Shown: positions 28,401 to 36,623, numbered from the stretch's first letter. The stretch: 64,000 bases of DNA from Sideroxydans sp. (GCA_028710605.1 JAQTTU010000008.1:1-64000); one strand, 5' to 3'. The notes: generated by a model not told the origin, from the letters alone. Made by a program: numbers and translations.

Positions 28401-29108
28401 ATGATTGAACGTCGAGCCCTTATCGTTGAATGTTCAGCAATAGCCGGTCAGGATAAAATTGTCGGTGCGCAAAAAGACGCATATGCGTGGCAAGAGTTTC
28501 TCCTCTCTCATCGTGGTGGGGCTTGGCGTAATAACGAAATAACTATACTCAACAATCCAACTCCGCAAACGGTGCGCTCAAAAATTGCACTTATGTCTAC
28601 CGGATATAGTTTTGTTACATTTTCTGGTCATGGATACGTAAATGCTTATACAAAGAAAACGATGGTCTGTCTTCAAGGCGGGGATATATCAGAGTCTGAA
28701 CTAACGCCATCATCTGATCGTGCAACCATCATTTTAGATTCGTGCAGAGGGCAGACGTTTGCTTTAGCCGAATTCGCGGAAGCGCGAGCAATGCTTAAGG
28801 CCGCTGCAGATAGTAGCCAATACCGCAATCTTTTTGACGCTGCGCTTGAACGTTCCGAATATGGGGTTTGTCAGCTATATGGATGCGCATTTAAACAAGC
28901 TGCGCATGAAGACCCTGAGATAGGTGGAGATTTCACTCAAGCGCTAATTCAAGCAGGAAACAATTGGGCGGGACCGGGAGTGTTTTCTCTGCGCAATGCA
29001 TCCGATGCTGCCGAAAAGGTGGTGCGTCAAAAACGTCCGCAACAAACCCCAGAATGCAATCTGGGACGTCGAATCAATCATTTTCCGTTTGCTGTACAGC
29101 CTTATTGA
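28401..29108 (+). CDS. Caspase-like (metacaspase, peptidase C14) protein
   Basis: I start at ATG 28401, which has AAAGGAG eight bases upstream. The 235-residue protein carries the caspase dyad: His77 in FVTFSGHGY and Cys115 in ATIILDSCRGQ, with the preceding strand RALIVECSAI and the helix AQKDAYAWQEFLLS typical of the fold. By family it cleaves proteins after a specific residue. In bacterial defence systems such proteases are triggered by phage sensing and activate or destroy partner effectors. The partner candidate is the membrane protein just upstream. No sensor or adaptor domain is fused to it, and there is none nearby. Confidence 0.85.
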   Translation: MIERRALIVECSAIAGQDKIVGAQKDAYAWQEFLLSHRGGAWRNNEITILNNPTPQTVRSKIALMSTGYSFVTFSGHGYVNAYTKKTMVCLQGGDISESELTPSSDRATIILDSCRGQTFALAEFAEARAMLKAAADSSQYRNLFDAALERSEYGVCQLYGCAFKQAAHEDPEIGGDFTQALIQAGNNWAGPGVFSLRNASDAAEKVVRQKRPQQTPECNLGRRINHFPFAVQPY

Positions 29109-29197
29109 ACCAGTCAGATTTATCCGTGAATCATTCAATGAGACCTCGAATAATTGGTTCTTTGGAAACAATAAGGGTCAGCATCTCAATTGTTTCC

Positions 29198-29217
29198 CCA
29201 ATTATTGGGGGCAGGTT
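29198..29217. repeat. Right end of the inverted repeat around the caspase gene pair
   Basis: Its reverse complement reads AACCTGCCCCCAATAATTGG, close to 27524-27544. The overlapping sequence CCCCAATTATTGGGG (29197-29211) is itself a hairpin. Confidence 0.6.
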
Positions 29218-29283
29218 TGGTTTTGTTTTTATTTCACAACTGCTAAAACTATTGCGATGTTGACTCGATAATTCCTTCCCGCC

Positions 29284-29308
29284 AAAACGCCCAAACGAAG
29301 GGCGTTTT
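29284..29308 (+). terminator. Rho-independent terminator after the caspase gene
   Basis: The stem AAAACGCCC/GGGCGTTTT around a 7-base loop is followed by GTTTTGTT. Confidence 0.8.
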
Positions 29309-29360
29309 GTTTTGTTCCGACATGCAATCGTCCGAACGGACAAATAGACCACGGTTTCAT

Positions 29361-29400
29361 GCCTGCATGACGGGAAGGCAGTAAATACGGGCATCTACAG
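29361..29400. repeat. Repeat family N, copy 2 (partial)
   Basis: Only the left half is present: GGCAGTAAATACGGGCATCT. The right half with CGCCTATTGACGGG is missing. Confidence 0.75.
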
Positions 29401-29533
29401 AATTGAGATGGCGGCGAATGATGAAGTGTTTTTGGCGAAGAGGGCGGGATGAAAACGGAAGTGAAAATGGGAAATGAAATTGGAGCGGAGAAGTGCGTAA
29501 AACCTTGGTCTGGTTTTGCTGCTGGTTTTGTGC

Positions 29534-29567
29534 GGTATGGGATGGAGAAGAAGGGTGAGTGAAGTGA
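29534..29567 (+). repeat. Right 34-bp direct repeat, carrying the hoxA tail and hoxB start
   Basis: It matches 26634-26667 at 33 of 34 bases. Read in the hoxA frame it still encodes RYGMEKKGE and a stop. Read in the hoxB frame it supplies the ribosome site and the GTG start. Confidence 0.9.
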
Positions 29568-30622
29568 GCCGGAACGCCCCTCACCCTAACCCTCTCCCGC
29601 CTGCGGGAGAGGGGACGAATGCGGAGGGTCTCAACCTGCTTTGGCTGCAATCCGGCGGTTGCGGCGGTTGCACGCTGTCGCTGCTGAACGCGGATTGCCG
29701 CAATTTGTTCGACACGTTCAAAGGTCTCGGCATCAATGTGTTGTGGCATCCCACTTTGTCCGAGCAGAGCGCGGACGAGGCGCGCGCCATCATTGATTCC
29801 TGCGCCAGCGGTGCGACGCGTTTGGATATTTTGTGTCTTGAGGGCGCGGTGCTGAAAGGGCCGTTCGGTAGCGGCGGTTTTCACAAGACGACGGGGAATG
29901 ACTCGATGATGAGTTTGATCGAAAGTCTGTGCAAAGTGGCGCGACATACGGTGGCGGTGGGCAGTTGCGCGGCGTTCGGCGGGGTGACGGCGGGCGGCAG
30001 CAATCCGACCGATGCTTGCGGGTTGCAATACGACGACGATTCGCAGGGCGGTTTGCTGGGCGAGGACTATAGAGCGGCGGGCGGTTTGCCGGTGTTGAAT
30101 ATCGCCGGATGCCCTATCCATCCGCACTGGGTGGTCGAAACGCTGGCTTCGTTGGCGGCGGGTGAACTGCGCGAAGAACATCTGGATGTGTTCCGCCGCC
30201 CGCGAATTTATGCCGACCATCTGGTGCATCACGGCTGCACGCGCAACGAGTTTTACGAATTCAAAGCCAGCGCGCACAAGCCTTCCGATCTGGGTTGCCT
30301 CATGGAAAACATGGGCTGCAAGGGCACGCAAGTGCATGCCGATTGCAACATCCGTTTATGGAACGGCGAAGGTTCGTGTTTGCGCGGCGGTTACGCCTGC
30401 ATCGCCTGCACCGAACCGGGTTTTGAAGAGCCGGGGCATGCCTTCGGCGTAACCCCGAAGATCGCCGGTATTCCCATCGGCCTGCCGACGGATATGCCCA
30501 AGGCATGGTTCGTGGCGCTGGCGGCCTTGTCCAAATCGGCCACGCCGAAACGCGTTAAAGAAAACGCGGTGGCAGATCATCAGGTGATTACGCCTGTGAG
30601 CAAAAGGACGCGCTTGAAATGA
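29555..30622 (+). CDS. hoxB: H2-sensing [NiFe] hydrogenase small subunit (HoxB/HupU type)
   Basis: I start at GTG 29555, preceded by GGAG at proper spacing. The conserved part begins LNLLWLQSGGCGGCTLSLLN, with the proximal-cluster CxxC, then AVGSCAAFGGVTAG, NIAGCPIHPHWV and cysteine-rich cluster motifs (HHGCTRNEFYEF, MGCKGTQVHADCN, CIACTEPGF). There is no Tat signal peptide, as expected for cytoplasmic sensing hydrogenases. The first 25 residues (including NAPHPNPLPPAGEG) are encoded by a type H repeat and are not conserved. Together with the downstream large subunit it binds H2 and signals to the HoxJ kinase. Confidence 0.93.
   Translation: MSEVSRNAPHPNPLPPAGEGTNAEGLNLLWLQSGGCGGCTLSLLNADCRNLFDTFKGLGINVLWHPTLSEQSADEARAIIDSCASGATRLDILCLEGAVLKGPFGSGGFHKTTGNDSMMSLIESLCKVARHTVAVGSCAAFGGVTAGGSNPTDACGLQYDDDSQGGLLGEDYRAAGGLPVLNIAGCPIHPHWVVETLASLAAGELREEHLDVFRRPRIYADHLVHHGCTRNEFYEFKASAHKPSDLGCLMENMGCKGTQVHADCNIRLWNGEGSCLRGGYACIACTEPGFEEPGHAFGVTPKIAGIPIGLPTDMPKAWFVALAALSKSATPKRVKENAVADHQVITPVSKRTRLK
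29576..29615. repeat. Half type H palindrome forming the hoxB N-terminal codons
   Basis: It contains CCCTCTCCCGCCTGCGGGAG and is read through in frame as PHPNPLPPAGEG. Confidence 0.85.
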
Positions 30623-30638
30623 CATACTTCAAAACCTT

Positions 30639-30720
30639 TTCACCACAGAGACACAGAGACACAGAGAAAGGCAAAACCGATCTCCGTTTTTCCTCTGTGT
30701 CTCTGTGTCTCTGTGGTGAA
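30639..30720. repeat. CACAGAGA-type palindrome (type F) between hoxB and hoxC
   Basis: Perfect 28-bp arms (30639-30666 and 30693-30720) begin TTCACCACAGAGACACAGAG. Related copies are at 41157-41289 and 58822-59008. It could form a strong hairpin within the hoxBC transcript. Confidence 0.92.
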
Positions 30721-30746
30721 TGTTTTTCGATTGAAAGGTTTTCAAA

Positions 30747-32195
30747 ATGACCCGCCGCATCATCGGCCCGTTCAATCGCGTGGAAGGCGATCTGGAAGTC
30801 ACGCTGGACATCGAGTCCGGGCGCGTGGCTGCGGCCTACGTGAACTCGCCCATGTATCGCGGCTTCGAGCAAATTTTGCAGGGCAAACATCCGCTGGATG
30901 CGCTGGTGTATGTGCCGCGTATATGCGGCATTTGTTCGGTGGCGCAATCGGCGGCATCCGCGCAGGCGTTGGCGCAAGCCATGGGCTTGCAAGCGCCGCA
31001 GAATGGTCGTCTGGCGGCCAACCTCACGTTGGCGGCGGAAAATCTGGCGGATCATCTGAGCCATTTTTATTTGTTCTTCATGCCGGATTTTGCGCGCGAC
31101 GGTTACGCTGATCGTCTCTGGTTTGCCGCTGCGCAAGCGCGCTTCAAAGCGGTGACGGGAACGGCTGCGGCGGAGGTGTTGCCGGTGCGTGCAAAATTCA
31201 TGAACGTGATGGGCTACCTCGCGGGCAAATGGCCGCACACGCTGTCCTTGCAGCCCGGCGGTTCGGCGCGCGCGCTGGAAGAAGCGGAGAAGTTGCGCCT
31301 GAAAATTCTGCTCACGGAATTTCGCGTATTTCTCGAACGCATATTGTTCGGCGACAGCCTGCAAGCGGTGGCGGCATTGGATTCGGAAGCGGCGCTGTGG
31401 GCATGGATGGAATCGCGCAGTCATCGCGCCGACTTCGCGCATTTCCTCAGCATCGCGCGCGATCTGGAATTGCAGCAGATGGGGCGCGCGACCGACCGCT
31501 TTATGAGTTACGGCGCATATAGCGATGGCGAGACGGCGCTGTTCCAATCCGGGTTGTGGGCGGACGGCAAGTTGCAGGTATTGGATGTCAGCGCCATCCG
31601 CGAAGACGTGACTAGCAGCTGGATGGCGGGCGATAACGCACTCGCGCCGGATGAAGGGGAAACCTTGCCGCAGCCGGATAAACAGGGCGCGTACTCGTGG
31701 TGCAAAGCGCCGAGATTGTCGGGACAAGTGGTGGAGACGGGCGCGCTGGCGCGGCAGATGGTGGCGGGTCATCCGTTAGTGCGCGACATGGTGGCGCACC
31801 ACGGCGGCAGCGTGCTGGCGCGTGTCGTAGCGCGCATGCTGGAACTGGCGCTGGTGATTCCCGCCATGGAAAACTGGCTGAAGCAGATACAACCGGGCGC
31901 ACCGTTTTGTGTGCAGGCGCACGAACTGGAAGAGGGGCGCGGAGTGGGCTTGATCGAAGCCGCGCGCGGCGGCTTGGGGCATTGGCTGGATGTGCGTGGC
32001 GGCAATATCCACAACTACCAGATCATCGCACCGACGACGTGGAATTTTTCACCGCGCGATGCGGCGGGCGAACCCGGCGCGCTGGAGCAGGCGCTGGTCG
32101 GACTGGTGGCAGACGAAGGCAGAAACACCGCGCCGCTGGCGGTACAGCACGTGGTCAGGTCGTTTGATCCGTGTATGGTTTGTACGGTGCATTGA
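30747..32195 (+). CDS. hoxC: H2-sensing [NiFe] hydrogenase large subunit (HoxC/HupV type)
   Basis: The 482-residue protein holds the NiFe centre with CGIC (Cys60, Cys63) and CMVC (Cys476, Cys479). The L1 motif reads RICGICSVAQS, with Gln where catalytic group 1 enzymes have His; this marks group 2. The protein ends exactly at DPCMVCTVH, without the C-terminal extension that endopeptidases remove, another sign of the regulatory type. It also shows WNFSPRDAAGEPGALEQAL. It should work with HoxB as the cytoplasmic H2 receptor. The nearby HoxJ kinase and HoxA regulator complete the pathway. Confidence 0.94.
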   Translation: MTRRIIGPFNRVEGDLEVTLDIESGRVAAAYVNSPMYRGFEQILQGKHPLDALVYVPRICGICSVAQSAASAQALAQAMGLQAPQNGRLAANLTLAAENLADHLSHFYLFFMPDFARDGYADRLWFAAAQARFKAVTGTAAAEVLPVRAKFMNVMGYLAGKWPHTLSLQPGGSARALEEAEKLRLKILLTEFRVFLERILFGDSLQAVAALDSEAALWAWMESRSHRADFAHFLSIARDLELQQMGRATDRFMSYGAYSDGETALFQSGLWADGKLQVLDVSAIREDVTSSWMAGDNALAPDEGETLPQPDKQGAYSWCKAPRLSGQVVETGALARQMVAGHPLVRDMVAHHGGSVLARVVARMLELALVIPAMENWLKQIQPGAPFCVQAHELEEGRGVGLIEAARGGLGHWLDVRGGNIHNYQIIAPTTWNFSPRDAAGEPGALEQALVGLVADEGRNTAPLAVQHVVRSFDPCMVCTVH

Positions 32196-32208
32196 AAAAC
32201 TTTTTTTT

Positions 32209-32336
32209 CCTGCAGATTACACAGATTCACGCAGATTATTGCTTGGTTGTTGGAGAGTAGAGTCTCATCCAAAAGGAGTGGCGACATTCCGTGGTTGTCT
32301 GTTTTTAATCGGCGTTAATCTGTGTAATCTGCGGGC
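32209..32336. repeat. GCAGATTACACAGATT-type palindrome (type E) between hoxC and nikR
   Basis: The left arm TGCAGATTACACAGATTCAC and the right arm with TTAATCTGTGTAATCTGCGG are complementary. A second copy follows the cytochrome operon at 56502-56630. Confidence 0.88.
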
Positions 32337-32364
32337 AAACGGTTTTTGATTTTAAGGAAAACTC

Positions 32365-32808
32365 ATGGAACGTTTCACCATCTCACTCGATGAAAAACTC
32401 GCCAGCGAATTCGACCGCTTGATCCGCGAGCGCGGCTACCTGAACCGTTCCGAGGCGGTGCGCGATATGTTGCGCGGCAAGCTGGATGCCTTGCGTTTGC
32501 AGGAAGAGCAGGCGCCGTTTTGTGTGGCGAGCCTGTCTTATGTGTACAACCACCACGAGCGCGATCTGGCGGAGCGGTTGACCGAGTTGCAGCACGACCA
32601 CCACGATCTGGTGGTGGCGGCGACGCATGTGCATCTGGATCACGACAACTGTCTGGAGACGGTGCTGTTGCGCGGTGCGACCGAAGTGGTGCGGCGTTTT
32701 GCCGACACGCTGATCGCCGAACGCGGCGTGCGTCATGGGCAGGTCAATCTGGTGCCGGTGGATGTGGATGCCGGGCACGGGCATGTGCACAGCCATCCGA
32801 AAACGTAA
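32365..32808 (+). CDS. nikR: Nickel-responsive transcriptional regulator NikR
   Basis: The 147-residue protein has an N-terminal ribbon-helix-helix (MERFTISLDEKLASEFDRLI and YLNRSEAVRDMLR) and the C-terminal ACT-like nickel domain with ligands in QHDHHD (His77/79), THVH (His88, His90) and Cys96 in HDNCLE. The histidine-rich tail GHGHVHSHPKT is extra. Nickel-bound NikR represses nickel-uptake genes; the transporter operon 1.7 kb downstream is the natural target. It is preceded by AAGGAAA. Its place between hoxC and the kinase gene links nickel status to H2 sensing. Confidence 0.95.
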   Translation: MERFTISLDEKLASEFDRLIRERGYLNRSEAVRDMLRGKLDALRLQEEQAPFCVASLSYVYNHHERDLAERLTELQHDHHDLVVAATHVHLDHDNCLETVLLRGATEVVRRFADTLIAERGVRHGQVNLVPVDVDAGHGHVHSHPKT

Positions 32809-32838
32809 TATATGTTTAATCACAAATATTCCAAAAAG

Positions 32839-32966
32839 CCGTCATTCCGGCGCAGGCCGGAATCCAGCGAGAAAAATATTCCGCGAAGCGGACAAAAGCG
32901 TGATGTTGTCCCACTTGCGTGGGGATTTTTTAATCAACTGGATTCCGGCCTACGCCGGAATGACGG
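32839..32966. repeat. REP-type palindrome (type A) between nikR and hoxJ
   Basis: The ends CCGTCATTCCGGCGCAGGCC and GGCCTACGCCGGAATGACGG are complementary apart from one base. It ends 15 bp before the hoxJ start. Confidence 0.92.
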
Positions 32967-32981
32967 GGAATTTGGCTTGAT

Positions 32982-34343
32982 ATGAACCCCCACCGCCCCC
33001 CATCCCCCGTCCGCCTGCCTTCACCGGAAGAGGTGGAACTGTTCTCCGAATCCGCGTGGATAGATGTCGTGCGTTCCATGGACGAGGTCTATAACGAGTT
33101 GTTGCAATACGAGGTGGTGCTGGAGCAAAAGAACACTGAGCTGGAAGAATCGCAGCAATTTATTTTCAGCATACTGACTTCGATGTCCGATTTACTGGTG
33201 GTGTGCGACCGCAACGCGGTGATCGAGGAAGTGAACCATTCGTTGCTGGCATTCACCGGAAAAAATGAGCAGGAGTTGAAAGGCGCGAAGCTTGGTTCGC
33301 TGTTCACCGACGACAGCGGTTGCACTACGGCGAAGCGGGTGATCGCCAGTCTGACTACAGTGCCAGCCAATGATGTGGAGTTGCAATTCAAGACGCGCGA
33401 CGGCGGTGCTACTCCTGTCGCGCTCAATTTCACGCCGCGCTTATCCGGCACGGGGAAATTGCTGGGCGTGGTGCTCACCGGGCGGCCTTTGGGCGAACTG
33501 CGCCGCGCCTATCACAAGCTGCGCGAGGCGCACGAAGAACTCAAACGCACGCAGCAGCAATTGCTGCAATCCGAAAAAATGGCTTCGCTGGGCAAGCTGG
33601 TGGCGGGTGTGGCGCACGAGTTGAACAACCCGATCAGCTTTGTGTTGGGCAATGTGCATGCGATGCAAAAATACACGCCGCGCCTGAAGCGCTATCTGGA
33701 TGCGGTGCATAGCGGCGCGTCGCATGAAACGCTGGACAAGCTGCGTGGCGAGTTGCGCATAGATCACCTGCTGGACGATCTCGCGCCGCTGCTGGCGGGC
33801 GCGGTGGAAGGGGCGGAGCGCACGCGCGATATAGTGGATGGACTCAAACGTTTTTCCGCGCCCGACCGCAACGGCGACACCGAATTCAATCTCGCCGAAA
33901 CTATAGAACGCTCGGTACATTGGGTGACGCGCGCCACGCCGGTGAATTTTCGCGTGATGATGGAGTTGCCGAAAGAGTTGCCGGTGTTCGGCTCGCAAGG
34001 GCAGATACAGCAAGTGATTATCAATCTGGTGCAGAACGCGTCGGATGCCACCGAGGGGCGATCCGATCCGTTGCTGACCATCAGCGCGCAACTGCTGGCC
34101 TCCGAAATCTGCGTCCTGTTCCGCGACAACGGCGCGGGGATTTTCGAACAGGCCATGAGCAAAATTTTCGATCCGTTCTACACCACCAAACCGGTCGGCA
34201 AAGGCACGGGCTTGGGCTTGTCGATCAGCTACGGCATCGTCGAGCGCCACGGCGGAAAACTTGCGGTGAGCAATGCGGCAGAGGGCGGGGCGGTGTTCAA
34301 GCTGTGTCTGCCGCGACCGGATTGCGGCCAAAGTGGAATGTAG
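32982..34343 (+). CDS. hoxJ: PAS-domain sensor histidine kinase of H2 signalling (HoxJ/HupT type)
   Basis: The 453-residue kinase lacks membrane segments. It has a PAS domain at about residues 60-170 (FIFSILTSMSDLLVVCDRNA), a coiled linker with REAHEELKRTQQQLLQSEKM, the H box with phospho-acceptor His212 (LVAGVAHELNNPISF), then N, G1 and G2 boxes (QVIINLVQNASDAT, LFRDNGAGI, GTGLGLSISYGI). By family it associates with the HoxBC H2 receptor through its PAS region and phosphorylates HoxA when H2 is absent. Gene order hoxA-hoxB-hoxC-hoxJ supports this. Confidence 0.92.
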   Translation: MNPHRPPSPVRLPSPEEVELFSESAWIDVVRSMDEVYNELLQYEVVLEQKNTELEESQQFIFSILTSMSDLLVVCDRNAVIEEVNHSLLAFTGKNEQELKGAKLGSLFTDDSGCTTAKRVIASLTTVPANDVELQFKTRDGGATPVALNFTPRLSGTGKLLGVVLTGRPLGELRRAYHKLREAHEELKRTQQQLLQSEKMASLGKLVAGVAHELNNPISFVLGNVHAMQKYTPRLKRYLDAVHSGASHETLDKLRGELRIDHLLDDLAPLLAGAVEGAERTRDIVDGLKRFSAPDRNGDTEFNLAETIERSVHWVTRATPVNFRVMMELPKELPVFGSQGQIQQVIINLVQNASDATEGRSDPLLTISAQLLASEICVLFRDNGAGIFEQAMSKIFDPFYTTKPVGKGTGLGLSISYGIVERHGGKLAVSNAAEGGAVFKLCLPRPDCGQSGM

Positions 34344-34480
34344 GTTTTCACTTTAAATTGGCTGTAGTCTAAAAAAATTTTATAGTTGAGTAATTTTAAA
34401 AGTTAATCCCATCGCAATGAATCAATGAGTTGAGGTGATTTTTCGGCGCGATGGCGAATGGCTTATCGCTTTCTTGTTCT

Positions 34481-34496
34481 TGGCATGATTCCTGTT
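34481..34496 (+). promoter_or_regulatory. Possible sigma-54 promoter upstream of nikK
   Basis: TGGCATGATTCCTGTT has the GG-N10-G spacing of -24/-12 elements but GT instead of GC at -12. HoxA is a sigma-54 activator, so the link is plausible but weak. No clear NikR palindrome (GTATGA-N16-TCATAC) is seen in 34344-34536. Confidence 0.3.
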
Positions 34497-34536
34497 AAGA
34501 TAAAAATACGATTCTTCTTAATGCAATGGAGTTGAT

Positions 34537-35223
34537 ATGCCATTTGTCCCTTTGATTTTGATATTGCTGCTTCCGGTTTCGGTATATGCACACGATCTTT
34601 GGTTTGAAAAAGAAGCCAACGTTTACAGCCTGTATCAAGGCCACCGCCACTCTGCCCATAGTGGCGCGGAAATTATCCAGTATGAACCGGGCGCGGTGAA
34701 AAGCGCGCTCTGTAGCGATGGCGCAGGCAAGACAAGAACGCTGATGCCGGGCAAAGCCTATCCGGCAAAATTTGAAGGCGCATGCGCGGTGTTGCTCGGC
34801 TCTTTTTCTTCGGGCTACTGGACTAAGACGGCGTGGGAAACGAAGAATGTCCCCAAGACCGGCATCTCCGGCGTAATCAAGAGCTGGTATTCGGAGGAAT
34901 CGGTGAAGGTCATCGAGCGCTGGACCGGGGCTACTCCGCTCGGTTCCGGGCTGGAGATCACGCCAACGACCAATCCGCTGACCTTGTCCGTAGGGGATAA
35001 GCTGACCGTGCTGGTCACCGACAACGGCAAACCGGTAACGGGAGTGCCGGTCGCCTATTTCGGGGACACGCGCGGCGCGACCGGGCAGGATGGCAAAGTG
35101 TCTATCCGTCTGCGCCAGCCCGGCATGCAACTCATCGAGGCCAGCACGGAAACGCCGCTGAGCGACGGCAAAGCGGACACGGCGATACGCACCGCTTCTC
35201 TGCAATTCGAGGTCGCCAAATGA
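34537..35223 (+). CDS. nikK: Periplasmic DUF4198 component of an ECF nickel transporter (NikK-like)
   Basis: The 228-residue protein has a signal peptide (VPLILILLLPVSVYA) cleaved before HDLWFEKEA, so a histidine would lead the mature chain. The body is a DUF4198 Ig-like domain, with NPLTLSVGDKLTVLV and APVTGVPVAYFG-like strands (here GKPVTGVPVAYFGD). In NikKLMQO systems NikK is an extracytoplasmic part needed for Ni2+ uptake. Gene order K, L, (OMP), M, Q, O fits, and the stop overlaps nikL by 4 bases. Confidence 0.85.
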   Translation: MPFVPLILILLLPVSVYAHDLWFEKEANVYSLYQGHRHSAHSGAEIIQYEPGAVKSALCSDGAGKTRTLMPGKAYPAKFEGACAVLLGSFSSGYWTKTAWETKNVPKTGISGVIKSWYSEESVKVIERWTGATPLGSGLEITPTTNPLTLSVGDKLTVLVTDNGKPVTGVPVAYFGDTRGATGQDGKVSIRLRQPGMQLIEASTETPLSDGKADTAIRTASLQFEVAK

Positions 35224-35642
35224 GGGCGGCTATCCTGTTGCTGGCGATATTCAGCGCGCAGGTTTCAGCGCACGAGATCAAGGTCGAAATTTCAAAACAG
35301 GATGCCGCTGTCGTGCGGTTGAGTTATGCCGACGGCAATCCTTTCACCTTTGAAGCTTATGAAATTTATCAGCCCGGCAAGGACATTCCAGAACAAGTCG
35401 GCAGAACCAACGCGCAAGGACAGATCGTATTCCTGCCCGGCGCGCAGACGGAGTGGCGCATCAAGGCTTATTCGGCAGACGGCCACGGCATAGATCAGCC
35501 GCTGCATGTAGCGCCCGGCGGCAGTGCAGTTTCCGCCGGTCGCAGCGAAATGCCGCGCCCGCTGTTGCTGTTCGCCGGGCTGGGTATCGTGTTCGGTATC
35601 TTTGGGTTGATTCAGCTTTTTTTCAGGAGGAAACCGTCTTGA
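35220..35642 (+). CDS. nikL: Small membrane-anchored component of the nickel transporter (NikL-like)
   Basis: The 140-residue protein has a signal peptide ending AQVSA, a mature start HEIKVEISK, an Ig-like domain and a C-terminal membrane helix (PLLLFAGLGIVFGIFGLIQL) followed by a positive tail FFRRKPS. This build, with an exposed His at the mature N-terminus and one anchor helix, matches NikL of ECF nickel systems. ATGA overlap with nikK and overlap with the next TTG start show tight coupling. Confidence 0.82.
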   Translation: MRAAILLLAIFSAQVSAHEIKVEISKQDAAVVRLSYADGNPFTFEAYEIYQPGKDIPEQVGRTNAQGQIVFLPGAQTEWRIKAYSADGHGIDQPLHVAPGGSAVSAGRSEMPRPLLLFAGLGIVFGIFGLIQLFFRRKPS

Positions 35643-36613
35643 GATTCGCATCTGCATTTGCGTTATTTTTATTTTCCGCACCCGCGCTGGCGCATCACGG
35701 CGTGGCCGGCGTGGGCGCTGCCGGTTTGAACGGGCCGGGCGCACCGGTCGAATCGGGCGCTTCGACGGTGTTGCCGGAAGGCAAGATGCTGGCCTATTTC
35801 AAGGTCGATCACGCGCAGTTCAAAACCTACGACTGGGCAGCGCCGAACGCAAAGTACGCGCGCTTCACCATGCTAGGTCTGGGCTACGGGGTGAACTCGT
35901 GGTTCTCGGCTTACGCCTTTGTTCCGCATCACGCGAAGATCGAAGAGGCGGGTGGGCTGGATTCGCGCGGCGTGGCCGATGTTTCGGTCATGGGACAGAT
36001 CGGCTTCAAATACGACCGGGGATTCCACCTCGTTCCGCAGAACGAAAGTCTGGACGATCTGGAGGATTGGCATTTTTCCCTGTTGCTCGGTTCCACCCTG
36101 CCGACCGGCAACGCCGACTTTCGTCTGGCCGACGGCAGCATCGATCCGGGCAAATCGCACGGCTTCGGCAAACCCGCTTACACGCTGGGGCTGACTGCCA
36201 CCAAGCCCCTTACCGACAAGCTGACCGTGAGCTTCGACTCGTCGATGCTGCGCTTCCAGCAATACACTTACGCCGACGGACAGCAGATGCGCTTCGGCGC
36301 GGAGAACCGCTTCAACACGGCCTTTTCCTACCGCGCGTTTACCGACGCGGAAGCGATGTTCCGTTTCGATCCCGTGGTGGAACTGCAATACCTGAATCTG
36401 GGGCGCGACACGGAGAACGGTGTCGGCGCGACGGGCACGGGCGGTTCGGTGATCTATACCTTGCTCGGGGGGCGGGCGTACTGGCGCAGCATGAGTTTTG
36501 CGCTGGGCTACAAAGTGCCGGTGTGGACGAAATTGAACGAAGCAGACCAGCAGCAGGGCGCGGAGGGCAAGGAAAAATACCGCCTGATTTTCTCCGCTTC
36601 CCAACTGTTCTGA
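35639..36613 (+). CDS. Outer-membrane channel-like protein within the nickel operon
   Basis: I choose the TTG at 35639 because AGGAGG lies eight bases upstream and a clean signal peptide follows (FASAFALFLFSAPALA, mature start HHGVAG). The 324-residue protein is rich in amphipathic strands and ends with phenylalanine (SASQLF), the mark of an outer-membrane barrel; it resembles transporter/MetA-pathway-type barrel families. Lying between nikL and nikM, it may let Ni2+ cross the outer membrane. The mature N-terminal HH echoes the histidines at the mature ends of NikK and NikL. The role is inferred from context. Confidence 0.75.
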   Translation: MRFASAFALFLFSAPALAHHGVAGVGAAGLNGPGAPVESGASTVLPEGKMLAYFKVDHAQFKTYDWAAPNAKYARFTMLGLGYGVNSWFSAYAFVPHHAKIEEAGGLDSRGVADVSVMGQIGFKYDRGFHLVPQNESLDDLEDWHFSLLLGSTLPTGNADFRLADGSIDPGKSHGFGKPAYTLGLTATKPLTDKLTVSFDSSMLRFQQYTYADGQQMRFGAENRFNTAFSYRAFTDAEAMFRFDPVVELQYLNLGRDTENGVGATGTGGSVIYTLLGGRAYWRSMSFALGYKVPVWTKLNEADQQQGAEGKEKYRLIFSASQLF

Positions 36614-36623
36614 GCGGCGCGCC

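Noticed and set aside
30639-30720. A terminator between hoxB and hoxC
   Set aside because: The hairpin is strong but has no T run, and the same element occurs twice elsewhere in unrelated positions; I call it a mobile-type repeat.
34344-34536. A NikR operator upstream of nikK
   Set aside because: I looked for GTATGA-N16-TCATAC and saw no good match; regulation by NikR remains inferred from context only.
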